Shown in pieces: positions 9,081-21,384 of a stretch of DNA of 64,000 nt. The stretch lies in contig JAKZAP010000009.1 in assembly GCA_023053575.1 (NCBI GenBank), positions 11,885,869 through 11,949,868 on the forward strand. The letters are read 5' to 3'. Position numbers and translations under genes: made by a program. The DNA is from Branchinecta lynchi. Taxonomy: Eukaryota > Arthropoda > Branchiopoda > Anostraca > Branchinectidae. The notes under the pieces are model-generated. The model worked only from the letters and a program-made list of their open reading frames with translations. It was not told the origin of the DNA and searched no databases. The first letter of the stretch is position 1, and every line of letters begins with the position of its first letter.

Positions 9081-9700
9081 CTAACCCATCAAGATTTACT
9101 CGAATTCGGTGCATTTACGGAATATGTCCATTAATTTAGAAATAAAAGCACCGCAATTTAATCTTTAGGATTTTCTCGGAACTACATGCCAGTGTAGTTG
9201 TAGTTCCGTCAAATGAGTCTGTAGTTCCTTCAACATCCAGTAGATTGTGAGCAGGCTTAATTTCCCAAAACCTAGAGATTCGACCAGGGCCGCAAAAAAA
9301 ATGGGCAGTTTATTGTGCATGGTTCGGCCAGAATTGATAGATGGTACAAATACTTCCTTGGTTTCTTGTGCAATTACAGCTATGCACAAGCATATGCCAT
9401 CATGTAACTACATGTTAAGCAAACAGATTGAAGTGGACAGCTTGCCTTAGTTACAAATTAAGTTTCCGCGAAATGTCGACAACATATTACTAAGTATCGG
9501 CATCCTTGGGTTACATTCGTTGAAACTTACCGAGAGTTGTATTTAGTGAACAGGTCTGAATGTGGGGCAGGGTCATTTCACACATGTTCGGATTACATGA
9601 ACGGGTGGGCAAGACCCAGTTGTTCTGGAAACGGTCGATTATGCCGTTTCCCTTTGCTTTTGCGACGCCCCCCACCCCGATGCTGTCGGCCAGTCGGTAA
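9081..9700. other. Intergenic, nothing recognised
   Basis: Between the convergent RRP12 and eS21 genes. No repeat or coding signature was identified. Confidence 0.35.
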
Positions 9701-9734
9701 AAAAATAACCGAGTCTGTGCGAAGCGCCACGATC

Positions 9735-9850
9735 GTCAAATCAACTTTTTTTTTCATGAAAACAGTCAGTTTTTCTGAAAATTGGTTGAATTTTTTTTCT
9801 GAAAATTGGTCGAGTTTTTTTCTGAAAATCAGTCGATTTTTTAAAAAAAA
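9735..9850. repeat. T-rich minisatellite
   Basis: Three or four imperfect units of about 27 bases contain TTTTTTCTGAAAATTGGTCGA. The surrounding sequence has CAGTCGGTAAAAAAATAACCG and CCAGTCGGTAAATG. Both-strand open frames here are by-products of the low complexity. Confidence 0.65.
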
Positions 9851-10191
9851 TGGGATTTTCGTTGTTGGAAACGGCCGTTTTTCTGCAAAAAGAAAAGTCG
9901 AAAAATTACCAGCCAGTCGGTAAATGCCTCGTCCCCTCCCCAAACATTTTGGCTAGTAACGCCTCTCGTTACCACGCTTACTCCGCTCCCGAGCATGGTA
10001 AGCAAATAGTTACTATTTCGAGAAGGTTGGAACGGTCAATGTAGCAACTTTTTACGAGATTGGAGCGAAAATAGTTACAATTGGTAGAAGGGTGGAATCA
10101 TTGTAAATCCCGGAATTTGTAAAAGTAGCACCGATATACACGAATTAACGTACGTTCACACAGTCTGATTTTCAGTTGGATGCGCATCCGC

Positions 10192-10465
10192 CGTATTCCA
10201 GTTCAGCGCTTCCAAGCGGACTAGTTTCTGTTAATCCCCCTATGCAACACCATCAGCACTTCAGACAGACATAGTAAAACAGAGCCACATGTTGACGAGT
10301 AAAAAAATCTTCAATCAGCTTCCTAAGTAATGGAGGTTTTGCATGTCTCAGTGTAAGAATGAAAATTACCCATTACTTTACAGATCCAAATTTTTACTAT
10401 GTCTACAAAAGTGCTGGTTATGAGACAATGGGGGACTAACAGAAACTAACCCACTTGGAGCACAT
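10192..10465. repeat. MITE-E copy
   Basis: TIR-like ends CTTCCAAGCGGACTAGTTTC and GAAACTAACCCACTTGGAGC are inverted. The whole unit recurs at 29929-30200. It lies downstream of the eS21 polyadenylation signal. Confidence 0.75.
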
Positions 10466-10633
10466 AACTGTAATAAGACAAATATCCTCCTGCACTCGTA
10501 AACTTTCCGCATCGCATGCAGATTTCCACTTTGTGACGCGAATTTCGCGTGTAAATCTTATCGGACTATGTGTGCACGTTGCTTTAAACGGAACTCCGCT
10601 TCCACAAATCAGCTGCAACGTCAGTCAACTCTG

Positions 10634-10639
10634 TTTATT
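10634..10639 (-). terminator. eS21 polyadenylation signal
   Basis: AATAAA on the minus strand lies 19 bases after the stop codon. Such a short 3' UTR is usual for ribosomal protein genes. Confidence 0.8.
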
Positions 10640-10658
10640 CCACAAAGTCAACCAAAAA

Positions 10659-10907
10659 TTAGAAGTTCTTTGGCAGGACTCCAGATTCCTTGGAAAGCCT
10701 GTTCAAGCAGTCATCGGATTCTCCCATCCTTCTGATTGCGCCACAAACGGCGAAGGTCTTGAAGGTGGTTAGGGCACGACCGCTCTCATCAACGTCGACG
10801 AAGTTGATCTGGATGGAAGCGTGGTCCTTAGCATGGATGATTCTGTTGGAGGCAGAGCATTTGCGGGGGATGTAGAGATCAACGAATTCTCCAGCGTCGT
10901 TCTGCAT
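10659..10907 (-). CDS. RPS21: 40S ribosomal protein S21 (eS21)
   Basis: The complete 82-residue protein lies in one exon, starting at ATG 10907 and ending TAA at 10659. It opens [20 protein letters not shown], continues with [15 protein letters not shown], has [12 protein letters not shown] in the C-terminal half and ends KNF, matching eS21 over its full usual length (about 81-83 residues). eS21 binds the beak/platform side of the small ribosomal subunit and helps 18S rRNA 3'-end maturation. Six bases upstream of the ATG is a strong acceptor (TTTGCTTTCAG, minus strand), so a non-coding first exon lies at higher coordinates and this is not an intronless retrocopy. The gene is convergent with RRP12. 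The middle segment ([20 protein letters not shown]) is the most diverged part. Confidence 0.96.
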   Translation of the reverse strand: MQNDAGEFVDLYIPRKCSASNRIIHAKDHASIQINFVDVDESGRALTTFKTFAVCGAIRRMGESDDCLNRLSKESGVLPKNF

Positions 10908-10954
10908 GTTGACCTGAAAGCAAAGATAGGTCAACAAATCAACTCATTTAAGCC

Positions 10955-11045
10955 ACAAGCATCCCTTTAAGCCAAACTGACTGCAAAACATATGCGATGG
11001 TGCAAAACCTGCATAAGTAAGTGAGATTTATTTAAGCGCTATAGA
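10955..11045. repeat. MITE-B, left-arm fragment
   Basis: It contains AAGCCAAACTGACTGCAAAACAT and GATGGTGCAAAACCTGCATAAG. The right arm is missing. It lies in the presumed 5' intron of eS21. Confidence 0.55.
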
Positions 11046-11111
11046 TATTTAGATAGATATTTATTAACACTGAAAGCCCTAAAAGGCCATGGTTAATACA
11101 AATACAAAGAA

Positions 11112-12223
11112 AACAAGACCAAAGGTTTCGATGGGATCCCAAAAATTCAATATCTGATCCAGACAACTGGGTCTTCTCTTAGCCAGATCCAGTCATCGCC
11201 AGACTCCTTGAACATTTTTACAATTAAAATTCAGAAACAGATTAAGGCAAAATAACTAGTCATCTGAGAAAACCAAGTTCAGATATTGATTCAGCATGTG
11301 TGTTTACCCCTATAAGTCATATCTGTTCTGACCTGGTTTCGGCCGAACTCCAGAACTACTTGTCCGGCGAAAAAAGAAAGCTCAAAAACGAACTCAGGGT
11401 ATCTTCTTTTCCCGATAATGAACATCTAATCAACTTAAAATTAAAATTTAACTTATAACAAATTTTCCGACTCCAGCCGGATTCTGGTCGAACTATATTT
11501 CCGGATAAAATATGATTGTCAAACACGGTTCAGTATCTCTTCTTACCCTTAAATCGGTTATCTAATCAACTAGAAATAAAACTTAAGCTTCTAACAACTT
11601 TCCGGTTTTGGCCGGATTCGGGGGGAACTACACGTCCAGGTAGAAATTTTTTTCACATAAGTGTTCAGCATGTCTCTTGCCCTAAATCGAGCATCTAATC
11701 AACTCTAAATAAAACTTTTAATTTTAACAAACTTTCCGGTCTGGGCCGGATTCCGGGCGAACTATTTGTCCGTCGAGAAAATGGTTTTCACCATCGTCCT
11801 CAGATGTCTTCCTACCCCTAAATCGAACATTTAATCAATTTCAAATAAAACTTTTACTTTTAACAAACTTTCCGGTTTTGGCCGGATTCCGGGCGAACTA
11901 CTTGTCCGATGACAAAATGGTTTTCACCATCGTATTCAGCATGTCTTCTTACCCCATATTCGACTACCAAATTAGCTGTTTCAAAATATTTTGTTTGCCC
12001 CTTAATTTGAACTCCCTCCCCCACCCCTATATGTAGGGCTACAAAGCCCATCTACGAATTTGACTGGTCCAACGACCCAACGGATCCTCACACCAAGTTT
12101 CATCAAAATATCTCATTCCCTTCGAGAGTTATCGTGCTTACAGACGGACGGACGGACTGACAGACGGACAACTTTTGCGATGTCATAGGTATCCCTCCAC
12201 TTACGTTTTGGGATCCCAAAAAG
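11112..12223 (-). repeat. R1 family copy, first of a tandem pair
   Basis: On the minus strand it runs from GGGATCCCAAAACGTAAGTGG through a GTCC-rich patch and about six ~130-137-bp units to GGGATCCCATCGAAACCTTTGG. Its end abuts the next copy within a base or two. Confidence 0.9.
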
Positions 12224-12224
12224 T

Positions 12225-13366
12225 AACAAGACCAAAGGTTTCGATGGGATCCCAAATATTCAATATCTGATCCAGACAACTGGGTCTTGTCTTAGCCAGA
12301 TCCAGTCTTCGCCAGACTCTCCTTGAACATTTTTACAATTAAAATTCAGAAACAGATTAAGGCCAAATAGCTAATCACCTGAGAAAACCAAGTTCAGATT
12401 TGAATTCAGCATGTGTGTTTACCCCTATAAGTCATATCTGTTTTGACGAAAACTTCCTGCCACTTCTGCCAATTTCCCGGTTCCGGCCGAACTCCAGAAC
12501 TACTTGTCCGGCGAAAAAAGAAAGCTCAAAGACCAAATCAGGGTATCTTCTTTCCCCAGTAATGAACATCTAGTCAACTTCAAATAGAAATTTAGCTTAT
12601 AACAAATTTTCCGATTCCAGCCGGATTCCGGTCGAACTATATGTCCGGGTAAAATATGATTGTCATACAGGGACTCAGCATGTCTTCTTACCCCTAAATC
12701 GCTTATCTAATCAACTAGAAATAAAACTTTGACTTCCAACAGTTTTCCGGTTTTGGCCGGATTCCGGACGAACTACATGACCGGTTAGAAAATTGTTTTC
12801 ACATAAGTGTTCAGCATGTCTTCTTGCCCTAAATCGAACATCTAATCAATTTCAAATAAAACTTTTAATTTTGACAAACTTTCCGGTTTGGGCCGGATTC
12901 CGGTCGAAATACTTGTCCGTCGAGAAAATAGTTTTCACCGTCGTCTTCAGCATGTCTTCCTACCCCTAAATCGAACATCTAATCAATTTCAAATAAAGCT
13001 TTTACTTTCAACAAACTTTCCGGTTTTGGCCGGATTCCGGGCGAACTACTTGTCCGATGACAAAATGGTTTTCACCATCGTGTTCAGCATGTCTTCTTAC
13101 CCCATAATCGACTATCACATTAGCTGTTTCAAAACATTTTGTTTGTCCCTTAATTTGAATCCCCTCCCCCACCCCTAAATGTAGAGCTACAAAGCCCATC
13201 TATGAACTTGACTGGTCCGACGACCCAACGAACCCTCACACCAAGTTTCATCAAAATATCTCATTCCCTTCGAGAGTTATCGTGCTTACAGACGGACGGA
13301 TAGACGGACGGACAACTTTTGCGATGTCATAGGTATCCCTCCACTTACGTTTTGGGATCCCAAAAA
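12225..13366 (-). repeat. R1 family copy, second of a tandem pair
   Basis: Same orientation and structure as the preceding copy. Unit-by-unit similarity is high, including GACAAGTA..CGAATCCGG blocks and the palindromic TTTTGGGATCCCAAAA end. Confidence 0.9.
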
Positions 13367-13571
13367 GATCTTGTGTCAGAATGGCAATGAATGTCCATAC
13401 ACAATCAAAGCGTCAGACAGGCAAGCCTCTCAAGCTTTTAAAAAAACAATACAACCATTGTGAAACTTGTAAAGTTGGATATTTTTTGTCAGTATTATAT
13501 TCAGAAAATAATCTTTTGCATGTATACAAGTTTTGGTAAATATGGGTTTGGTTTAATACATGCATCTAGAT

Positions 13572-14000
13572 GTTCCTTCAGCCCAAGCTGACGGCAGATC
13601 CTATTTGATGGTGCAAAACCGATAAGTCAGCAAAGTACAGAACTTCAAATCGCACATACATGCTGCCGACAAGTATCCATCTTAGCTGGAAAGAAGAAGA
13701 AGAGACAGGTGACTCGAAAACCAAAATGAAGAAGAATCTCTACCCTTTCGACGACCCAATCAAACGGCAAAAACAGCAGCTGCGTCCAGAATGAACTCAC
13801 AGCACCAGCTTGAACTCCAACCAATTTTCAGAGAAGAAATTCACAAAATCAGATATTTAAGGAAGAATCTTTAATTGTTTTTCCACAAGTTCATTTTCCA
13901 GCCTGAGTGGCTCGAGCCTAAAGAGGACCCTTGCCAAGAAGGGCCAAAATATAGTTCTAATGAATGTAGCTGATTTATCTGTTTTGCACCGTCAAATTTG
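13572..14000. repeat. MITE-B copy with enlarged spacer
   Basis: Left arm TTCCTTCAGCCCAAGCTGACGG and ATGGTGCAAAACCGATAAGTC. Right arm AAGAGGACCCTTGCCAAGAAGG and TTATCTGTTTTGCACCGTC. The spacer (about 13650-13900) contains TTCAGAGAAGAAATTCACAAAATCAG, also present in the 55525-55745 copy. Confidence 0.85.
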
Positions 14001-14776
14001 ACATGTGTCTAGTCTGATGATTTTCACACAAAACTAAAAAGGACAGATTATTGACAAAATTACAACAAGGTAGGATCACAGATAGGAAGGCTTTTAAGCA
14101 TTTTCTTTTCAACCAAAAACGTCATTTATCCCAAATGTTTTTGACCTGGGCCAAAACCATACACAAAGGGGTCGCCCACTCTAACTTTAGACTGACATTA
14201 GTGACAGTTTTGAAAGCAGTAGTGTACAGCAAGTACCCTGTGCCAGGCTGGTACTGGCCTAGACCAGCTGGCACCTGCTGCCATGTGTTAAAACATCACA
14301 ATCTGCATGTTTAGAAGCATTTGAAAGATGAATTGGCTGATCTGCGGCACGTAGTGGTGCAACCGTCGCTGGATTCGCTGGGTTTTGCAAATGCCAATCG
14401 GTACTGGGAAAGAGTACAGAGTAGGTACCTGGGAGTGGGTAACACCTTGCCATACACTTGAAAACTGACTCTACATGCTGACATGTTATCTACCCCTAAA
14501 TAGACATGATAATCTGTTCTGTTTGCGGTTCATTTCCTCCTAACGGTTAGGTTGTCAACACATTCCAGCAACGATCAGCTAATCATAATTCATAAGGTTG
14601 ATTTTCCCTGTAGCGACCATCCAGAGTAGTTACCTCATTAAGTTTATACATGTCTTAAATATCAAGCTTTCACCTGATTCTTTGATACACAACCAAAGCA
14701 ACAAGATCCATAATCTGAACTCAACTGGAGCTTGAAAAGGACTGAACTTGACTAAATTGAGCTTTACTGTCTTTTC
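14001..14776. other. Nothing recognised
   Basis: No shared repeat or coding signature. A short GC-rich patch at about 14235-14285 contains GGCTGGTACTGGCCTAGACC. Confidence 0.3.
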
Positions 14777-16095
14777 TTTGTTTTGAAGCTGCTTTAAAAG
14801 GGATCATCTGTTTATTAAATTTTGTGCTCTACCTTTTTCATCACGTTGTAGGTTAAAGCAAGGAATATGAGATCAGTAAACAATGAGTAGGAATTGTTAT
14901 AAAACAAAAAATATATTTAACTAGAAATACTGAAGCAAAATTTATTTCTTCAGTACGTAAACCACTCTATTAGCTTCAATCTAGTATGTTTGTCATATTC
15001 TTTGGTTCCTTTTTAAGCCAGATAAATTTTTCTAAAGGAAAGAGTGCTCTGGAAATTTGAAGTCTTGTCTGAGGTTGGATACCTCTCCTGTACAGTAGAG
15101 GTATGCTTATCTGAACAATTTTTAACTATTGCACTACCTTGGCTTTGTTACTTACATACAAAAACGTAAAATGAAAAAGAAAAATAACAAACTTGATATC
15201 AGCTAACAGCCAGCTACTTTAGGGTTATCCCAGCACAAACTTGAATTAGAAATTCAATTAACTTTCTTTGATTTTGAATTTACTAAAAAGGTCCTTCCTC
15301 TTTTGAAGGCATCACCCGGTTTGGACAGCCATGTTCACCATTGAAGGTGCGTTGCTCATGACAAACTTTTAAAATTATAAAAAGCAACCATGTGTCATTT
15401 GAGTCACTTTCAGGTGAGTGACAAAAGCATAAGTGTTTGTTAAAAGTATTCATATGCCTGGTTAGGGTGTTAGTCTTTTCTTGGGTGATATTTCACTGTT
15501 AGCAGACATTCACATAAGCATACAGGGGGGTATCCAACCTCAGACAAGATTTATTTCAAATTTCCAATGAAGTCTTTCTTCAGAATAATCTATCTGGCTT
15601 AAAAGGAACCAACAAATATGACAAACATACTAGATTGAAGCTAATTGAATGGTTTACATATTGGATAAATAAATATTGCTTCAGAATTTCTAATTAAAAA
15701 TATTTTTCTTTTCAAACAAGATCACTTCATTTTAACCTTACCTCCATTGACATGCAATGATGATGAAAAAGGTAGGGTTAGCAAAAGTTGCGTTAATTGC
15801 AATCGCTTGGAACCTTTCTCTTGGAGGTCCAGTCAAACTTGGTGCCAAATTTTGAAAATTGAAACATGTGAACCCAAAAATCGGGGAGTAGGGGAGTAGT
15901 TTGTTGTGATATGTTAGTATAATTTTTTATACCGTTTTTCGAAGGCTTGTTTTAGCTCCCCTATGAAGCGACAAAAAACAGTCAACTGGGTGAACCAGGG
16001 AACAAGTCCCAATCGCCAGTAGATCTGTTAGAAACACGACTAACGTCAATAGCCAGAAAATCCCTTTTCAAAGCAGCTTCAAAACAAAGAAAACG
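14777..16095. repeat. Large imperfect inverted repeat
   Basis: The left arm (about 14777-15095) and right arm (about 15525-16090) are inverted relatives. Examples: TTCAATCTAGTATGTTTGTC versus GACAAACATACTAGATTGAA, CTGAGGTTGGATACCTC versus GGTATCCAACCTCAG, and TTTGTTTTGAAGCTGCTTT versus AAGCAGCTTCAAAACAAAG. The right arm carries extra insertions. The spacer is about 430 bases. No transposase was seen. Confidence 0.75.
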
Positions 16096-17322
16096 CACAG
16101 AATTTGAATATTTTTGAACACACTGCAATTCAAAAAAGTACTATTTGCCTATTGACTGTCAGGACAGCATGTACATTTAATTTTTACAATTTTCGCGGCA
16201 TCATTTGAGATAGTGTAAAAACGAGGTCAGGTACCCCTCCTGTACCTCTACTGTAGTTTGCTCTGTATTTTCATTTTACTCTGGATTCCAATTCAAGTAA
16301 CCAGCCTAGCAACATAATAAAAATCCATGCTACTTAATACTTTGCTGTCAAAACAAATTCATTTTCTTCAGGTTAATTTGATTCTTTTCAAACGAGATTC
16401 TAGAGATTACAAGCTGTTTTAAAAATAGGCCCGTATGGTTCAACATGATGTATCACCCTGCACACAAACTTTCCAATTATTTTGACTGGAAACGTGGACC
16501 ACCTACTAACTCAACTTCGCTATTGACCAGACAAGTCCAGCCTGTGGTTCTCAACAAATCTTACAAAATTGATGCAAGGATTTCCAACAATCCTAACATT
16601 TTCTGCAAAATTGAGACACAGTAGGGAGCTAGGTATCAGGTATTTAAATATTTACACAGATGTCTTTTATTACTAGGGTCTACCCCAGTGTCTGTTACAC
16701 TTTGAGGAGGGCGTAAACTACGGTGGGAGGCTGCTTCGGGAAGCTACTCATTTTTTCCTTTTCCATTTCGTAATCAAACACTAAAAAAACAAGCACTTAC
16801 TTACGATTAGAGTCGATAAATATCGAAATTCCAAGATTTTGGCTTTTCTAACCGTTTTCTTCGTGATTTCGATATGGCTGTACGAAATGAATGGTTCAAC
16901 ACCTGCAGTATATAAGAGTAGGAGAACTACGCAGTAAAATCTATCACATACTTGCAAGACACTAGCGCTAGATGGCAGAAAAAACAGCATCAAGGCAAAC
17001 TCGATGAGACTTTCACGAGATTGCAAGATTTCTGCTATAAAAGTAAAATACTGGAAATCTATATCCATGGGCTACGACAAAATCTCATGGCGTTCGTGAC
17101 TGGAGACTCTGCGAACCGTTACAGGTGTCAAATTTAAAATTGGTATACTTCATGGTAGTTTAAAGTTTTCGTGGTTGCCCCCCCCCTCCCGCTCCCCCTC
17201 ACACACACCTTAACCATTCCTCTGTTTCAGGTGCAACCGTGCCCAGTTCATAATTTGCAAACCATGGCTGGTATCAAATAGAAACTTATAATGATTGTTG
17301 TCATTGGGGTCCAGATGCGAGC
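16096..17322. other. Nothing recognised
   Basis: An additional palindromic fragment (CTCCTGTACCTCTACTGTAG, about 16235) echoes CTCCTGTACAGTAGAGG near 15085, so the inverted element may extend to about 16260. A C-rich run occurs at about 17178-17200. No coding signature. Confidence 0.35.
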
Positions 17323-17810
17323 GTTTTTGAGATCCCAAAACGTAAGTGACGGGATGACTTTGTAATGTTGTCCGTCCGTCAGTCTGTCTGTGCACGATAA
17401 CTCTCGAACGGATTGAGATATATTGTTCAAACTTGGTGTGAGGATATTTTGGGTCAAAGTACAGGTGAAGTTCTTAGATGGGTCCATAGCTATATATTTA
17501 GGGGTGGGGGAGGGGTTTCAAATTAAGGTGCGAAAAAATTAGGTTTTTTAAAAGCTTATTAGACAGTCGATTTAGGTGCAAGGAGACATGCTAAATCCGA
17601 ATACGAAATTTTTTTCTCGCCGGACAAGTAGTTCACCCGGATCCGGCAAAAACCTGAAAGTTTGTGAAAAGTAAAAGTTTAACCGGAAATTGATTAGAGG
17701 TTCGACTAATGGGTTAGAGAAATGCTGAATCCAAATATGAAAATTATGTTCTCGCCGGACAAGTAGTTCGTCCGGAATCCGGCCAAAACCAGAATCTTAG
17801 CATGAAGTTT
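17323..17810 (+). repeat. R1 family, 3'-truncated copy
   Basis: It starts at TTTTTGAGATCCCAAAACG, has the GTCCGTCCGTCAGTCTGTC patch, and breaks off after two to three ~137-bp units without the terminal GGGATCCCATCG. Confidence 0.8.
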
Positions 17811-19089
17811 TAAAACCCAGTGAAATAGCAGTTATAGTGCAAGCAGGAAACATGCTGTTGCAGCTTTCGAACATATCAAGATACCAAAAAGTGTATGCGA
17901 TCAGTTTAGTTGACTCCAAAGTCTCAACCGGCATTGACTGGATCAAGAAGCCAAAATGCATTCGACAACTGTCTGGTGAACGATTCAATAAAACTTGTCG
18001 AACAATTTTTGGAAAAAAACAGGTGGCGATACCAGTTTCCTTACAAGGCAAAACCGTATTCGCACGTTGTTGAGGAAATTCACATTGCTCTTTGTTTAGT
18101 TTATTCTACCGATACCCATATGCCAGAGGGAGAGTGGGGGAAATGTATCAGTTGACTGTGCAATGTCTCTCAGGTCTTAGGCAGCCATCTTGTGGGCAGG
18201 GCTGCCAAATTGACACATTTTATGTCAAAATGAAGCATTCTGATGTTATGTCATACAATGGCACATTCGTTGAAAAAGCTGACAAAATCGACGAAAAAAT
18301 TATACGGTCTTATTTTTAACTATTAGGCTTTTCAATAGAAGAAAAAAGAAATTCCAACTTCCTTCTCTAAGAAAAGCCGTTCCAACCACACCCGTATTTC
18401 ACTACGAGGTGATTAATGGGCTTAAAATGGTGCCCGTTTGATAAACAGTGCAAAAATTCTTAGCAGAATTCTCGGCTGAAGGAGCTTTCTAGTCTGCGCA
18501 AGTTCGTAGATTCGTGAATGTAGTGCGGTTGCCGCTGAGGGTTTGGAATAAGAAGATGGTACATTTTACACTAATTTTAAGTCGTAACTTGACCAACTCA
18601 CTCCGAGAAGTTCATGCACAATCGAAGTGCATTCTTGTATTGAGTTGTCTCCCGATTTCAGGTCTTGTTTCTTCTTTTCTGCGTTTTATTTTCAAAGATA
18701 AGGGACAAAGATTACTTTTGTTATTTTTTTTTCTGATAGGAGAATCGAAGGTCTTTTCATCATCGAAGAACTCAGAATTCACTGGATGTTGGAAGGGGGA
18801 AGAAAGTTCTGCCCAATGCCTCGTTCAGTTCCAAGCCTCGGACAAATAGATTATTTTGTTCGAGGACGAAAAAGCTAAAACGCTCCTGCTGGGGTCTTGA
18901 ACTTTCCCTTTTCGAACTAATTTGTTCAACATATTACGTTCATACCTTAAAAGAAAAAAATTACCATTAAATGTGATGCCATTTGCAGCAACAAATTATG
19001 ACACATTTTGTGAAACATTTTTTAGTTAAAGATGACACAAAAAGCATATTTTCGAAAAAAAAAAATGATACAACGCTTCAAAAATATTT
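17811..19089. other. Unassigned; short open frames without recognisable signature
   Basis: A plus-strand frame around 17910-18155 reads protein-like in part (NDSIKLVEQFLEKNRWRYQF), but I recognise no family and see no convincing pair of splice sites. The pieces near 18200-18250 and 19085 share GGCAGGGCTGCCAAAT / GGCAGCCCTGC as an inverted pair. Confidence 0.3.
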
Positions 19090-19612
19090 GGCAGCCCTGC
19101 TTGTGGGCTCGAAGGGGATGAGATACTTTGATCACCCGGTTGCGTATGCAATGTCTCTCAGTCTTGGGCTCTTGGCAGTCGTCTCGTGGGCACAAAGGTG
19201 TTGAGTCTGAGATATTTTGTTCAAACTCGGAATGAAGATCCACTTCATCAAAGTAACAGGCCAAGTTCGTAGACGGGTCCTGTAGCCCTGTATTTAGAGA
19301 TGGGGTGTCAAATTAATGGTACAAATATATGTTTTAAGGTAATGAGATACTCGAGGAAAGGGTAAGGAGGCACACTGAATTCCTATCTGAACTTTGTTTC
19401 TTGCCGGACAAATGGTTCACCCTGAATCCGGCGGAAATCGGAAATATGGTTGAATCTAAAAGTTTTATCTGAAGTCGATTTATAGATATAGTATCGGGGT
19501 GAGGAGGCATGCTGAATCCAGTTTTGAAATGTATTTCCTTGGCCGAGAAGCTGGCAAAATTTGCCAAAACTCGGAAATTTGGATCAAAGGTCCACCTCTC
19601 AATTCCACTAGC
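19090..19612 (+). repeat. R1 family, degenerate fragment
   Basis: It contains GATGAGATACTTTGATCA, a spacing-conserved CAAGTTCGTAGACGGGTC, GCCGGACAAATGGTTCACCC and CTGAATCCGGCGGAAATCGG, but lacks the left terminus. Confidence 0.7.
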
Positions 19613-20601
19613 TTTTTTTGGATCCCAAAACGTAAGTGGAGGAATACCTATGACATCGCAAAAGTTGTCCGTCCGTCCGTCTGTGAGCACGATAAGTCTC
19701 AAATGGAGTGAGATATTTTGATGAAACTTGGTGTGAGGGTTCTTTGGATCTTTGGAAGGTTGATTCCGTAGATGGGATCTGTAACCCTACATTTAGGGGT
19801 GGGGGTTACAATTAAGGGGCAAACAAAATATTTATAAAAAGCTAATGTGATAGTCAAGTATGAGGTAAGAAGACATTCTGAACACGATGATGAAAACCAT
19901 TCTCTTGCCGGACAAATAGTTCGTCCGGAATCCTGAGAAAACCGGAAAGTTCGTTAAAAGCAAAAGTTTTATTTGATGTCGATTAGATGCTCGAGTTAAG
20001 GATAAGAAGACTTGCAGAACAGTTATGCGAAAACCATTTTCTATCCGGACTATTAGTTCGCCCGGTATTCGGACAAAACCGGAAAATATGTTAAAAGCAA
20101 AAGTTTTATTTTAAGTTGATTAGATGACAGATTTAGGGGTAAAAAGATACGCTGAACCCGTTTATGACAATCATTTTTTTTATTCGTACATGTAGTTCGT
20201 CCGGAATCCGGCTGAAACCAGAAAATTTGTTGTAAGTTAAAGTTTTGTTTGAACTTAATTAGATGTTCTTTATACGGGTTATAGTTCTTTATGTTCTTTA
20301 CAGGAGATACAATGAATTCGTTTCTGAACATTCTTTTTTTGCCGGACAAAACGTTGCTCGGAATTCGGCCGAAACCGGAAATTTGGAAGAAAAGCAGGAA
20401 GTATTGATCAGTATCGTCAAAATAGATATGGCTTATAGAGGTATATCTGAACTTGGTTCTCTCAGATGACTGGCTATTTGGTAATTAATCTGTTCCCAAA
20501 TTTCAGTAGCGAATATGTTCAAGGATTCTGGCAAAGACAAGACCCAATAGTCTGGATCAAATATTGAATTTTTGGGATCCCATCGAAACCTTTTGTCTTG
20601 T
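19613..20601 (+). repeat. R1 family copy
   Basis: Starts TTTTTTTGGATCCCAAAACG and ends GGGATCCCATCGAAACC. About five ~130-137-bp units lie between. A further R1-like fragment continues to about 20760. Confidence 0.85.
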
Positions 20602-20760
20602 TTTATCTGCAGACAGTTCGCCGGGAATCCTGCTAAAACAGGGAACTTGGTCAAAGTAAAAGACTTTTCTGGAGTCAATTAGAGATGAGATATAGGAGTA
20701 AACATGCATGCTGAATCCATATCTGTACTTGGTTTTCTAATCTGTTTGGCCGTGATCTGT

Positions 20761-21384
20761 CAAAAAACACCAAAACGGTGAAAAAAATATGTGGAAACTC
20801 AAGCGGTTGATTGTGGATAAAAAACAAATATTAGAGGGGTATGGCCAAGACCGGAAATACACAAGATTCGATTGTGGAGAAGAAGTACAATAAATAGCCA
20901 GTCGTTGCTTTCATAATAAGAGATATGACAAAGTCCTTAAACAATTCTGTTTGCTTACGGTTTCTAGGCTCTTGAATATACTTTTGGAGTTTCTCCTCCC
21001 TCATCCTTCCCGTTCATTTGCAACGCGGCCCCGATTGCCAATATTTTAAGTTCGTGAACGATGACGCTCATCAAATTAAAATCTGTACACAGTGCTTTTC
21101 GTAAGATCTGTTACTTTTGTCTTCTGATAGGGTAATAAAACGCTCATTCATTTTATTTAAAGTTTAACTGAAAGGCGAACTTATTTTTGCATCATTTCAC
21201 TGAATCCACTGCATTACTTGGATTGTGTTAAGGGATTTTTTAATTTTTCACTATTTTGCTCCAGAATGACGTTCAGAATACCTACAGCCGTCCTCGCAAC
21301 GCAAAATTCTACTATGATTCGGAAAATTTTAATCTCAATACAGACGCGGCTTTTTAGTGGCCAATGACCAGCTCGCGGAAGGTA
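20761..21384. other. Nothing recognised
   Basis: No shared repeat or coding signature was identified. Confidence 0.3.

Noticed and set aside
12888..13199. Recurring 63- to 96-codon frames (also 34571, 34592, 52789, 52810) that look like a conserved protein family
   Set aside because: They are both-strand readings of the same ~137-bp R1 units. Conservation is at DNA level, on both strands, and frames break in other units.
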